From contig JAZRXE010000013.1 in NCBI GenBank assembly GCA_045600065.1, positions 1-41,794 on the forward strand: DNA of 41,794 bases. The letters are read 5' to 3'. The notes below the pieces were generated by a model. That model worked only from the letters and a program-made list of their open reading frames with translations, had not been told where the DNA came from and searched no databases. The position numbers and the translations under genes were made by a program. Positions 34,505-41,794 of this stretch are shown piece after piece; the first letter of the stretch is position 1; each line of letters opens with the position of its first letter. The DNA is from RGIG2707 sp045600065 (GTDB taxonomy: Bacteria > Bacillota > Clostridia > Peptostreptococcales > Anaerovoracaceae).

Positions 34505-35431
34505 TTATTCCTCCGTATTCTGCTTGGATGTAGTTTTTTTGTTGTCTCTTATATACATATAAACCAATGCGATTATGGTTACCGCATAGGGTATAGCATC
34601 CAGTATGGAGCTTTTGATGGATGTGTTCTGCAGCATGTTGCCTACGGCGTCGGAAAAACCGAACAGCAGAGCCGAGGCCATTGCACCCAGGGGGTGAGAA
34701 ACAGCAAGGTTATTTGCCGCAAGAGCTATATATCCTTTTCCGGAGGATATATTCTGGGTGTAGATGACGGTGCCTGCAACGGTGAGCATGGAGCCGCCTA
34801 TGCCTGCCAGCGCTCCGGAAAGCGCCACGGTAAGGATCTGGAATCTGTCCACATCCGTGCCCAGAGATCTGGCAGCCTCTTTATTTATGCCTATGGCCCT
34901 GAGTCTGTAGCCGGTAACGGTCTTGTACATGAAAACATAGACCAGAAAAGCGCTTATAAACGCCATGTAATCCAGGATGGTCAGCTCCTTGAACATGGTG
35001 CTGACAATAGGGATCTTGTTTATGATAGGCAGCGATATCTTGGGGAGCCCCTTAAGGCTGGAATCGTAGAAAACGCCCTTGGAGCCGAATACCACCGTCA
35101 TAAGGAATGTCGTGGTGCCTGACATCAGAGTGTTTGTGGACACACCGACTACCAGGGGAGTCGCGCCGAACTTTACTATGAGCACGGCTACGATGGCGGA
35201 TATGGTCATGCCCGCCACAGCGGCAACAAATACCGAAAGAGCCACATTGTGGGTATAGTAAAGGGTCATGATGGCAAAGAACGCGCCTGCCAGCATAGTA
35301 CCTTCAAGACCTATGTTGAACACGCCCACCTTGCTGCAGAGACAGGCCGTCAGGGCTACGAAGAGTATGGGGGCCATCAGCCTGATAGTGGAATTGAAAA
35401 CCGTGGCCAGATAAACTGCACTCAGATTCAT
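34505..35431 (-). CDS. Nucleoside ABC importer permease (NupQ-like)
   Basis: Membrane subunit of 308 residues, about nine helices, of the BPD_transp_2 family that includes NupQ/YufQ. The typical segment NIGLEGTMLAGAFFAI lies near residues 35-50, and AGIGGSMLTVAG plus GKGYIALAA near 210-235. It pairs with the upstream permease to form the channel for nucleosides delivered by the BMP lipoprotein. Its ATG overlaps the other permease's stop by one base, and AAGGAG is in that gene's last codons. Confidence 0.93.
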   Translation of the reverse strand: MNLSAVYLATVFNSTIRLMAPILFVALTACLCSKVGVFNIGLEGTMLAGAFFAIMTLYYTHNVALSVFVAAVAGMTISAIVAVLIVKFGATPLVVGVSTNTLMSGTTTFLMTVVFGSKGVFYDSSLKGLPKISLPIINKIPIVSTMFKELTILDYMAFISAFLVYVFMYKTVTGYRLRAIGINKEAARSLGTDVDRFQILTVALSGALAGIGGSMLTVAGTVIYTQNISSGKGYIALAANNLAVSHPLGAMASALLFGFSDAVGNMLQNTSIKSSILDAIPYAVTIIALVYMYIRDNKKTTSKQNTEE

Positions 35432-36576
35432 TACTCTTCATCTCCTTTCTCTGCTTCCGGGGAGCCTGCCAAAACAGCAGCGCCCTCTGCAGGGCCGGCA
35501 GAAACAGCCGCTTTGCCTTCCGGGGCTTTGACTTTGGACCTTTTGCCGAGCCTGATGCCAAACTGCACGGTTACAAGCAGGGTGATAACGCCCTGAATTA
35601 TGCTTGCCACCTCCACCGGGATGGAAGTACTGCGCTGAACCGCGGCACAGCCCGTCTGTATGCCGTAGAGGAATATGCTGCTGAAGGCTATTCCCACAGG
35701 GTGATTGTAAGACATCAGGGCCGCGGTGATGCCCGTCCAGGCATAGTTTGCCGAGCTGAACATGCCGTCCATGTACATATATCTGGTTCCCAGAACCTCC
35801 AGGGCTCCGCCCAGGCCCGCAACTGCTCCGGAAATAAGCATTACCTGATAAAGCAGCTTTCTCGAATTGATTCCGCCGTACCTTGCAAAATTGGGGTTGA
35901 GTCCGCTCATTTTCGACTCGTAGCCGAATTTTGTATTCTTAAACAGCCACCAGAACAAGATCACCGCTGCTGCCGCCACAAGAAAGCCCACATGCATAGG
36001 GTACTTTGCGATTATTCTGGGAAGCCTCAGCGTTTCTCTTATCTTTGCGGTCTTTACTGCCGCGGTATCGGCGCTGTTGGGATCCAGCCATTTGTACTGG
36101 ACCAGGTAAAAGGACAGGGATTTTGCAATATAATTGAGCATCAGCGTGGTTATGATCAGCGAGGCCTTGAATTTATCATAGAGCCATGCTGCTATCAGCG
36201 AATAGCAGGCAGCGCTTAATACTCCCGCTGCCACTGAGCATACGAATACCAGAGCATCCGGGCCTGGCATGGATACAGCCACCTGTGCCGCTATAAGTCC
36301 GCCCCATATCATCTGACCCTCTATGCCCATGTTGGAAAATCCACATCTCCAGGACACGGCAACTGCCAGAGCGCACATCATTACAGGGCCTGCGCCCGCG
36401 AGGGTGGTGGTCAGATAATATGCGTTGCCGTAAGCTCCGCGTATCATGGTGTAATAGACGTTGAGTATGTTTTCGCCCTGAAAAGCTATGACCACAGCTC
36501 CCGCAAGAAAACCTATGCATACGGCGATGGCGGGATTTTTCAGCACGGAAGCGTAAGTCTTGAGTCTGTCTTTCAT
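35431..36576 (-). CDS. Nucleoside ABC importer permease (NupP-like)
   Basis: Second membrane subunit, 381 residues, BPD_transp_2 family, like NupP/YufP. It shows CGFSNMGIEGQMIWGGLIAA, ALIAAWLYDKFKASLIITTLMLNYIA and AVAGLGGALEVLG. A C-terminal cytoplasmic tail of about 30 residues is rich in Ala, Glu and Pro and looks disordered; most relatives end before it. CGGAGGT lies inside the end of the ATPase gene, one base before which this gene starts. Confidence 0.93.
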   Translation of the reverse strand: MKDRLKTYASVLKNPAIAVCIGFLAGAVVIAFQGENILNVYYTMIRGAYGNAYYLTTTLAGAGPVMMCALAVAVSWRCGFSNMGIEGQMIWGGLIAAQVAVSMPGPDALVFVCSVAAGVLSAACYSLIAAWLYDKFKASLIITTLMLNYIAKSLSFYLVQYKWLDPNSADTAAVKTAKIRETLRLPRIIAKYPMHVGFLVAAAAVILFWWLFKNTKFGYESKMSGLNPNFARYGGINSRKLLYQVMLISGAVAGLGGALEVLGTRYMYMDGMFSSANYAWTGITAALMSYNHPVGIAFSSIFLYGIQTGCAAVQRSTSIPVEVASIIQGVITLLVTVQFGIRLGKRSKVKAPEGKAAVSAGPAEGAAVLAGSPEAEKGDEE

Positions 36577-36577
36577 G

Positions 36578-38080
36578 TTATCTACCTCCGAGCATTCTGA
36601 TTCCCAGCTCGGATTCGTCTATGGAATCTCTGCTGAACTCACCGTTTATGCTTCCGTTGTGTATTACGTATATCCTGTCGGAAAGCTCCATGATCTCCGT
36701 AAGCTCCGAGGATACCAGCAGAATGCCCGCGCCCTCTTCCCTTCTTTCCAGAAGCTTGCCGTGAATATACTCTATGGCGCCTATATCTATGCCCCTTGTG
36801 GGCTCGTGGGCTATAAAGAAACGGGTATTGCGGTCCATTTCCCTTGCCACGATAAATTTCTGGGCATTGCCTCCGGACAGAGAGCCTATGCTCTGATCCG
36901 TTCCCTGAGACGCCACATTGAATTTGCGGATTATGTTCTCTGTATAATCCCTTACGGCCTGCCATTTGATGACCCCCCGAGACATCAGATCCGGGTCGTC
37001 CTCTCTGCCCATAAGGGCATTTTCGGCAAGGCTGGCAGACATGGCAGAGCCTGTTAGATAGCGGTCTTCGGGGATAAGGGCTGTGCTGTGCTCTCTGAAG
37101 CTGCGTACATCGGCACCGAAAAGCTCTTCGCCGCCTATCTTTACGGAGCCGCTGTCTGCCTTATCCAAGCCGAACAGACAATTCACCAGCTCAGTCTGAC
37201 CGTTGCCGGAAACGCCTGCGATCCCCACTATCTCGCCGTAGCTGATATGCATGGAAATATCGTCGAGAAGCTTTTTGCCCTCCGGAGAATACTTGGTCAG
37301 ATGCTCGACCTGCAGACAGCTTCCTCTGTCATTGAATTCGCTTATCTTCTGGGGAGCAAGGTGCCTTCCTATCATCATGGATGAAAGTTCTTCAACTGAT
37401 GTCTCAGATTTGAGCCTCTCGCCGACCACAACGCCCTGACGCATTACCACGACTCTGTCGGCGGCCTCCATGACCTCCTGGAGCTTGTGGGTGATGAGTA
37501 TTATGCTCTTGCCCTCGTCTGCCAGGTTTCTGAGGGTTTTGAGCAGCTCCTTGACCTCCGGCGGAGTCAGAACAGCCGAAGGCTCGTCGAAGATAATGAT
37601 ATCCGCGTGCTGATAGAGTATCTTCATGATCTCCACTCTCTGCTGCACGCCTACGGGACACTCAGATACCACGGCATCCGGGTCGACCTCAAGACCGTAG
37701 GTTTCGGAAAGCTCGCGGACGATCTTTCTTGCACCCTCCGTATCAAAGAATACGCTGTTTTTGCGTATCTCGTTGTTGTATACGATGTTTTCCGCCACGG
37801 TCATGGACTGGAAAAGCATGAAGTGCTGCTGCAGCATGCCTATGCCGTTTTGCATGGCGTCCAGAGGGCTGCGGAAATGCACGCTTTTGCCGTTTAGTAT
37901 GATCTCGCCCCCGTTGGGCTGCTCAAGACCGTAGAGGACCTTCATCAGAGTGGATTTTCCCGCTCCGTTTTCGCCTACGACGGCAAGCACCTCGCCCTTG
38001 TTGAGCCCGAAGCTGATATCCTTGTTGGCGGCAAAGCTTTCGCCGTATATCTTGGTGATGTTTTTCAGTTCGAGTAACAT
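36578..38080 (-). CDS. Nucleoside ABC importer ATPase (NupO-like)
   Basis: Double ATPase of 500 residues, made of two fused nucleotide-binding domains as in RbsA and NupO. The first domain has a full Walker A GENGAGKST (36-44) and DEPSAVLTP; its signature is the divergent CPVGVQQRVEI. The second has the altered GVSGNGQTEL Walker A and the signature LSGGNAQKFIVARE. Such asymmetry is normal in this group. GGGAG lies five bases before ATG 38080; an earlier ATG at 38101 would fall inside the hairpin upstream. It powers the two permeases that follow. Confidence 0.94.
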   Translation of the reverse strand: MLLELKNITKIYGESFAANKDISFGLNKGEVLAVVGENGAGKSTLMKVLYGLEQPNGGEIILNGKSVHFRSPLDAMQNGIGMLQQHFMLFQSMTVAENIVYNNEIRKNSVFFDTEGARKIVRELSETYGLEVDPDAVVSECPVGVQQRVEIMKILYQHADIIIFDEPSAVLTPPEVKELLKTLRNLADEGKSIILITHKLQEVMEAADRVVVMRQGVVVGERLKSETSVEELSSMMIGRHLAPQKISEFNDRGSCLQVEHLTKYSPEGKKLLDDISMHISYGEIVGIAGVSGNGQTELVNCLFGLDKADSGSVKIGGEELFGADVRSFREHSTALIPEDRYLTGSAMSASLAENALMGREDDPDLMSRGVIKWQAVRDYTENIIRKFNVASQGTDQSIGSLSGGNAQKFIVAREMDRNTRFFIAHEPTRGIDIGAIEYIHGKLLERREEGAGILLVSSELTEIMELSDRIYVIHNGSINGEFSRDSIDESELGIRMLGGR

Positions 38081-38092
38081 TTTGCTCCCTTG

Positions 38093-38130
38093 AAAAATCA
38101 CGACAAGGCAGCCGAAGCTGCCTCGTCATG
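38093..38130 (-). terminator. Partial terminator between lipoprotein and ATPase genes
   Basis: A 14-base stem (38130-38117 with 38112-38099; one wobble and one A-C mismatch) is capped by a TTCG tetraloop and followed by A and five T residues on the minus strand. Placed after the binding-protein gene, it should keep binding-protein mRNA in excess over the rest of the operon. Confidence 0.8.
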
Positions 38131-38149
38131 GTAGTATGTTTTAATGAGT

Positions 38150-39208
38150 TTACTGCTCCTGGGGAACCTGGATGACCAGCTCGCCGGACATGATCTTTTC
38201 TGCAGCTTCCTTAGCCTTTGCAATGGCTTCGTCGGTTACATAGTCAGGTCTGTAGTTTGCGGTTTCGGTGGTCACGTGTACAACGCCTACTGCGCCGGAG
38301 GACAGGCCGAGAACCTGCTGGCCGTCTTCGAGGGTGCCGTTGAAGAAACCGTCGATGAAGTACTCGGCAACAGTGCCGGTGTTCTTCAGCATACCGGTGT
38401 AAACATATTCATTGTCGGGGGTGGACATATCCACTTCCTGACCGGTGGTGAAGATCTCTCCGGGATGCTCGTTGGCCAGGTCGGCAATTGCCAGATCGTT
38501 GGCGGTAGCGCACTGTGCGGACAGGACCTTGATGCCCTTGGACATCTGCTGCAGAGCGAGCTCCTTGGCGGTAGCGGGGTCAGTGTAGCTTCCTACGAAG
38601 TTCTGCTCGAGGGTCGCGTCTGCGTTGACGGTCTGCAGTCCCAGCAGGTAAGGATATCTCTGCTCATAAGTGGTCTGGGTCTGGAAGGAGCCGATAACGC
38701 CGAAGTTCTTTACTTCGGGGAAGATGTTGGCAGTCAGAACGCCCATTACATAGCAGGGTTCAGCCATGTAGAACTTTACGGAAGTTACGTTCTCGTTGTC
38801 TACCAGGGTGTCCATGATGCAGTATTCGGCTGCGTCGGGAGATTCGGTGGCAACGGTGGAGATGCACTCTGCGCACTTCCAGCCCACACCGATGATCAGG
38901 TTGTAGCCCTCGGCAACGGATGCACGGGCGTTATCCAGGAAAGCGTTGTCTCCGGGGCACTCCATGATGGTGTACTCAAAGCCCATTTCAGCTGCTTTCT
39001 TTTCTACGGCGTTCTTCACCTGCAGCAGGAACTGCTCGGATCCGATAGGCTCGCAGATTACTGCTACCTTTGCAGTCTTGGGATCTACTGCATACTCACT
39101 GCTCTGGCTGTCGGTTCCGGCAGGAGCCTCTTCCTTCTTTTCGCCGCAAGCGGCAAGAGAGAAGACCATGGCCAGCGCCAGAACGATAGCTAAGATTCTC
39201 TTCTTCAT
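38150..39208 (-). CDS. BMP-family nucleoside-binding lipoprotein
   Basis: Extracellular substrate-binding lipoprotein of the BMP (basic membrane protein/PnrA/NupN) family, 352 residues. The lipobox LAAC places the acylated cysteine at 21. The binding core holds KVAVICEPIGSEQFLLQVKNAV, MECPGDNAFLDNA, LIIGVGWKCAE and FGVIGSFQTQTTYEQRYPYLLG. Known members bind purine or pyrimidine nucleosides. AATCGGAGGA precedes ATG 39208; the longer reading to 39301 has no ribosome binding site. It is the first gene of the operon, separated from the rest by a hairpin. Confidence 0.93.
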   Translation of the reverse strand: MKKRILAIVLALAMVFSLAACGEKKEEAPAGTDSQSSEYAVDPKTAKVAVICEPIGSEQFLLQVKNAVEKKAAEMGFEYTIMECPGDNAFLDNARASVAEGYNLIIGVGWKCAECISTVATESPDAAEYCIMDTLVDNENVTSVKFYMAEPCYVMGVLTANIFPEVKNFGVIGSFQTQTTYEQRYPYLLGLQTVNADATLEQNFVGSYTDPATAKELALQQMSKGIKVLSAQCATANDLAIADLANEHPGEIFTTGQEVDMSTPDNEYVYTGMLKNTGTVAEYFIDGFFNGTLEDGQQVLGLSSGAVGVVHVTTETANYRPDYVTDEAIAKAKEAAEKIMSGELVIQVPQEQ

Positions 39209-39594
39209 TCTTGATTTCCTCCGATTAGAATGTGTGTTGATCTTTTGGCCGTATGGCCGGATTATCTCTTTGAGTTTACACTTAATAAAACAACAATACA
39301 ATAAACAATCTTTAATTATTGTTGTTATTTGTCGTATTAATATATTAAACGCCGTTCATATTGTCGTTTATTTGCATTTTGCAGTTGTTTTATGTTGCTT
39401 TTTGATTAATTGCAATCCGGTGCTATTGAAATACAACATTATCCCTGATATGATGCTTAAAGCATCATGAAGCTCCGGTGCATTCGGTCCGCGCAAAGAT
39501 TTGGATAAGACTCGCAGATAAAAAATCATCATCCCTTTTCCGGAATTGACGAATCCCCGGATCAGAGAAACTGAACAATCATTTCGAGGTGAAT
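39209..39594. promoter_or_regulatory. Divergent control region of the nucleoside operon and DeoR gene
   Basis: AT-rich, 386 bases. AACAACAAT (39289-39297) and ATTGTTGTT (39318-39326) form a 9-bp inverted repeat. Near-copies ATTGTTGTTATTTG (39318-39331) and ATTGTCGTTTATTTG (about 39360-39374) are spaced 42 bases apart, a likely DeoR operator pair. A perfect palindrome, ATGATGCTT-A-AAGCATCAT, lies at 39450-39468. A GGCC-GTAT-GGCC hairpin sits in the leader of the lipoprotein mRNA. A -10 (TAAACT) with a weak -35 (TTGTAT) on the minus strand is the best promoter candidate. Confidence 0.5.
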
Positions 39595-40359
39595 ATGCTC
39601 GCAGCAGAGAGAAAAGAACAAATAAAAGAACAGCTTAAGACTAAGCGATCCGTGAACGTATCTGAACTGGCACAGAGCCTTCAGGTGACCACAGAAACCA
39701 TCAGAAGAGATCTGGCCATGCTGGAAAAAGAAGGCTTTCTTATCAAGACCCACGGTGGAGCCATCATCAGGAGCCAGGTAATGACAAGCCTGTCCCACGA
39801 GGTGCTTTCCACGCTCTACCTCACCGAAAAGCGCAGGCTGGCCTTCGAAGCAGCCCAGCTGGTAAGCCCCGGGGACTGCATTTTTCTTGACTGCTCAACG
39901 ACGGTTTTCCAGATGTGCCCCTATATTAAGGACATGAGCCTTACGGTGATATCCAATTCGCTGGATGTGATCAATTATTTCGCGGGCAGCAGTACTGTCA
40001 GTGTCATATGTCCGGGCGGCCAGTTCCACGCTGTGAACAAATCATTTATGGGCGTCGAGACTTCGACTTTTCTGAACAGGCATCATTTCGACAAAGCCTT
40101 TATATCCTGCCGATCAGTCAGCCTCGATTCAGGGCTATGCGATTCCACGGAGCTCATGGCTGATATCAGAAGAACAGTCATTGAAAATTCAAGCTTTACG
40201 GCCCTTCTGATGGATCACACAAAAGTTGATCGCCACTCCTACGCGCCCATCTGTCCGCTGACAGATATCAATGCAATGATAGTGGACGAGGAGCTGAGCG
40301 ACGAATGGCGAGATGTTCTTGATGCTGCCTGCATCAGGACTATATGCTGCATGGACTGA
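39595..40359 (+). CDS. DeoR-family regulator of the nucleoside operon
   Basis: Repressor-type regulator, 254 residues. The N-terminal helix-turn-helix reads VNVSELAQSLQVTTETIRRD and leads to the family's GFLIKTHGGAI linker. The C-terminal sugar-phosphate sensor domain (DeoR-C, phosphosugar-isomerase fold) has DCIFLDCSTTVFQM and FTALLMDHTKVDR. Family members are released by phosphorylated sugars. Being divergent from the nucleoside operon, it probably senses a pentose phosphate made there, such as ribose 1-phosphate or ribulose 1-phosphate (inference). GAGG lies five bases before ATG 39595; an in-frame GTG at 39589 overlaps that site. Confidence 0.92.
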   Translation: MLAAERKEQIKEQLKTKRSVNVSELAQSLQVTTETIRRDLAMLEKEGFLIKTHGGAIIRSQVMTSLSHEVLSTLYLTEKRRLAFEAAQLVSPGDCIFLDCSTTVFQMCPYIKDMSLTVISNSLDVINYFAGSSTVSVICPGGQFHAVNKSFMGVETSTFLNRHHFDKAFISCRSVSLDSGLCDSTELMADIRRTVIENSSFTALLMDHTKVDRHSYAPICPLTDINAMIVDEELSDEWRDVLDAACIRTICCMD

Positions 40360-40364
40360 CAGCT

Positions 40365-40640
40365 CGGATCCCCGATGTCCCGGTACACATATGACTATAT
40401 GACTATACATGAGTCCCAGCGCCCTGTTTTTGGCCTCTGGGACTCATATTTAGTGTTTCTGGGCTGCCCGGATGCCCGGGATCAAGGTGTCCAATTGCCT
40501 TGCCGTGAGTCCCAGCGCCCATTTTTTTGCCTCTGGGACTCATATTTTGTGTTGCAAGGCTGTCCGGCTGCCCGGGATCAAGGTGCCAAAATGCTCAGCC
40601 ATGAGTCCCTGCGCCCTGTTTTTTGCCTCTGGGACTCATA
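40365..40640 (+). repeat. 96-bp tandem repeat tract 2 with 46-bp leader
   Basis: The same 46-bp leader as in tract 1 (40365-40410) starts five bases after the DeoR stop. Units start at 40411, 40507 and 40603; the third stops near 40640 after its first hairpin. GAGTCCC and GGGACTC arms are intact in all three. The third unit and the end of the second have drifted, as in ATGCTCAGCCAT in place of TTGCCTTGCCGT. Leader plus the first 14 bases of unit one are identical to tract 1, a run of 60 bases. Confidence 0.95.
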
Positions 40641-40683
40641 TCCGATATAGCCCAACAAATCTAAATGTTTTTTCATTTGTATA

Positions 40684-40712
40684 TTTACATTATTTTCCAT
40701 TTATGCTATGAT
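40684..40712 (+). promoter_or_regulatory. Promoter predicting a leaderless mRNA
   Basis: TTTACA (40684-40689), exactly 17 bases, TATGAT (40707-40712). The usual start, six to seven bases after the -10, falls on the A of ATG 40719. No ribosome binding site is seen before that ATG. Confidence 0.6.
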
Positions 40713-40718
40713 GCATTT

Positions 40719-41519
40719 ATGAAAAAAGTTTGTATTATTAACACGATTGCTTCTTACTCAGATCAACTACAGGATAGGATTAGAAAGCTGGAAAACAAGC
40801 TTGCGGGCGCACCACCCGGAGAGCTTAAAATCGTCAGAAACGGAAGTCATGCTCATTATTACATTCGCAGCTCCAGGCCAGAAAGAAAGCTCCGCTATCT
40901 TCCGTCAAGCGATTTGCCTAAGCTTCGTCTTTATGTCAACAAGAAATACATTAAAACAGTTCTTCCTGTTCTCAAGCGCAATTTAAAAGCTGCAAATTCT
41001 TTTTTATCGATCCATTCCGGAACTGAAGAGCTCGATATCGCTGATAGTATGCCCGCCGAAATGAGGCAACTCAACTGCGATGTTTATCTTACACCGCAAA
41101 TGCAAGGCGAAGCCTGGGTCAACCGGGAATACGAACGGAATCCGTTCCACAACGACGGGATGATCCATGATTCAATACGCGGTGACAAGGTCAGATCAAA
41201 ATCCGAAGCAATGATTGCTAACGCGCTTTATCTGCATAAGCTGTATTATTTGGTGGAACCCCCGCTGTATACAGATGACCGCATGTTATATCCGGATTTT
41301 GCTATTATGGATCCGCATACAGTACAAATCGTGTACTGGGAACACTTTGGGATGATGGATAATCCGGAATATGCCGAGAATGCGTGCCTGAAAATACGCG
41401 AATATGCATCAGTCGGATTGTATCCGGGCAACGGACTGATCTGTACATTCGAATGCGAACGGGTTCCGCTTTCATCTTCTATGATAGAGAAATACATAAA
41501 AGAAATCTTTGATTGTTAG
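40719..41519 (+). CDS. PD-(D/E)XK-like nuclease-fold protein
   Basis: A 266-residue protein with an N-terminal coiled segment (about 12-30, DQLQDRIRKLENKL) and a C-terminal domain with a PD-(D/E)XK-like arrangement: RSKSEAMIANAL (Glu163), then YPDFAIMD (Asp193), then IVYWEHFGMMD (Glu208). The last motif has Glu-His where many relatives have E-x-K. I recall similar uncharacterised proteins in Clostridia; no target is known. ATG 40719 is chosen from the promoter position and because 40665-40718 codes only a hydrophobic, T-rich stretch. It lies between repeat tracts 2 and 3 and is more AT-rich than its neighbours, which suggests transfer. Confidence 0.75.
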   Translation: MKKVCIINTIASYSDQLQDRIRKLENKLAGAPPGELKIVRNGSHAHYYIRSSRPERKLRYLPSSDLPKLRLYVNKKYIKTVLPVLKRNLKAANSFLSIHSGTEELDIADSMPAEMRQLNCDVYLTPQMQGEAWVNREYERNPFHNDGMIHDSIRGDKVRSKSEAMIANALYLHKLYYLVEPPLYTDDRMLYPDFAIMDPHTVQIVYWEHFGMMDNPEYAENACLKIREYASVGLYPGNGLICTFECERVPLSSSMIEKYIKEIFDC

Positions 41520-41525
41520 CTAAAT

Positions 41526-41794
41526 GAGTCCCAGCGCCCTGTTTTTGGCCTCTGGGACTCATTTTTTGTGTTTCCGGGCTGTCCGGATGCCAGGATGCAA
41601 GGTGTCCAATTGCCTTGCCGTGAGTCCCGACCCCCTGTTTTTGGCCTCTGGGACTCATATTTTGTGTTTCTGGGCTGACCGGATGCCCGGATGCAAGGTG
41701 TCCAATTGCCTTGCCGTGAGTCCCAGTGCCCTGTTTTTGGCCTCCGGGACTCATATTTTGTGTTTCCGGGCTGCCCGAATGCCCGGATGCAAGG
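41526..41794 (+). repeat. 96-bp tandem repeat tract 3, cut by the window end
   Basis: Units start at 41526, 41622 and 41718, all 96 bp apart; the tract runs into the window end at GCAAGG. It begins six bases after the nuclease-like gene stops and lacks the 46-bp leader of tracts 1 and 2. Orientation is the same as the other tracts. The second unit has GAGTCCCGACC in place of GAGTCCCAGYG. Confidence 0.95.

Noticed and set aside
39209..39300. Purine riboswitch before the nucleoside operon
   Set aside because: The conserved core of that riboswitch is not recognisable in the short leader; only a small GGCC hairpin is seen.
30660..41794. CRISPR arrays
   Set aside because: The repeats are 96 bp, contiguous and without unique spacers, and no cas gene is present.
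1..41794. rRNA, tRNA genes, prophage or a complete insertion sequence
   Set aside because: No tRNA cloverleaf, rRNA segment, phage structural gene, integrase or intact transposase was recognised by reading; the Rpn gene is the only transposase-related gene.

Overview
The window looks like a chromosomal segment of an anaerobic Gram-positive bacterium of the class Clostridia (Bacillota). The reasons are the strong AGGAGG-type ribosome binding sites, a zinc-binding form of ribosomal protein L31, two S-layer homology (SLH) proteins, a LytR-CpsA-Psr protein, a YqhQ-like DUF1385 protein, an Rpn-family nuclease and a BMP-type nucleoside importer. This is inference from gene content; no ribosomal RNA or tRNA gene was seen.

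Layout. 1-1900 (+): an Lrp/AsnC regulator preceded by three copies of an 18-nt box, then the MltG murein transglycosylase. 1925-8511 (-): an uncharacterised protein, a MacB-type ATPase, an FtsX-type permease with a very long extracellular coiled coil, and two tandem DUF3841 proteins. 8580-13572 (-): rpmE on its own, and a coupled SLH protein-rho-DUF1385-prmC cluster. 13631-20236 (-): an envelope polymer region with an LCP ligase, a MurJ-type flippase and two paralogous O-antigen-ligase-like membrane proteins. 20296-21483 (+): an Rpn nuclease with its own promoter and a long leader. 22055-26150 (-): a probable major S-layer protein and a MATE exporter. 26287-29763 (-): a large protein with atypical kinase motifs and an unrecognised helical protein. 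30139-30564 (+): a MarR regulator.

31549-39208 (-) is the best-defined system: an eight-gene operon for nucleoside uptake (BMP lipoprotein, ATPase, two permeases) and breakdown (uridine phosphorylase, cytidine deaminase, an MtnA-like sugar-1-phosphate isomerase and a class II aldolase), facing a divergent DeoR-family regulator. Read together, the genes predict that cytidine and uridine are imported, deaminated and phosphorolysed to ribose 1-phosphate, which is isomerised to ribulose 1-phosphate and cleaved to dihydroxyacetone phosphate and glycolaldehyde. That would bypass phosphopentomutase.

The most unusual DNA is a 96-bp tandem repeat in three same-orientation tracts (30660-31208, 40411-40640, and 41526 to the window end). 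Two tracts begin with the same 46-bp leader, and the last two bracket a PD-(D/E)XK-like gene whose promoter predicts a leaderless mRNA. Each unit contains a conserved GAGTCCC/GGGACTC hairpin and a second GCAAGG/CCTTGC hairpin. I do not recognise this element.
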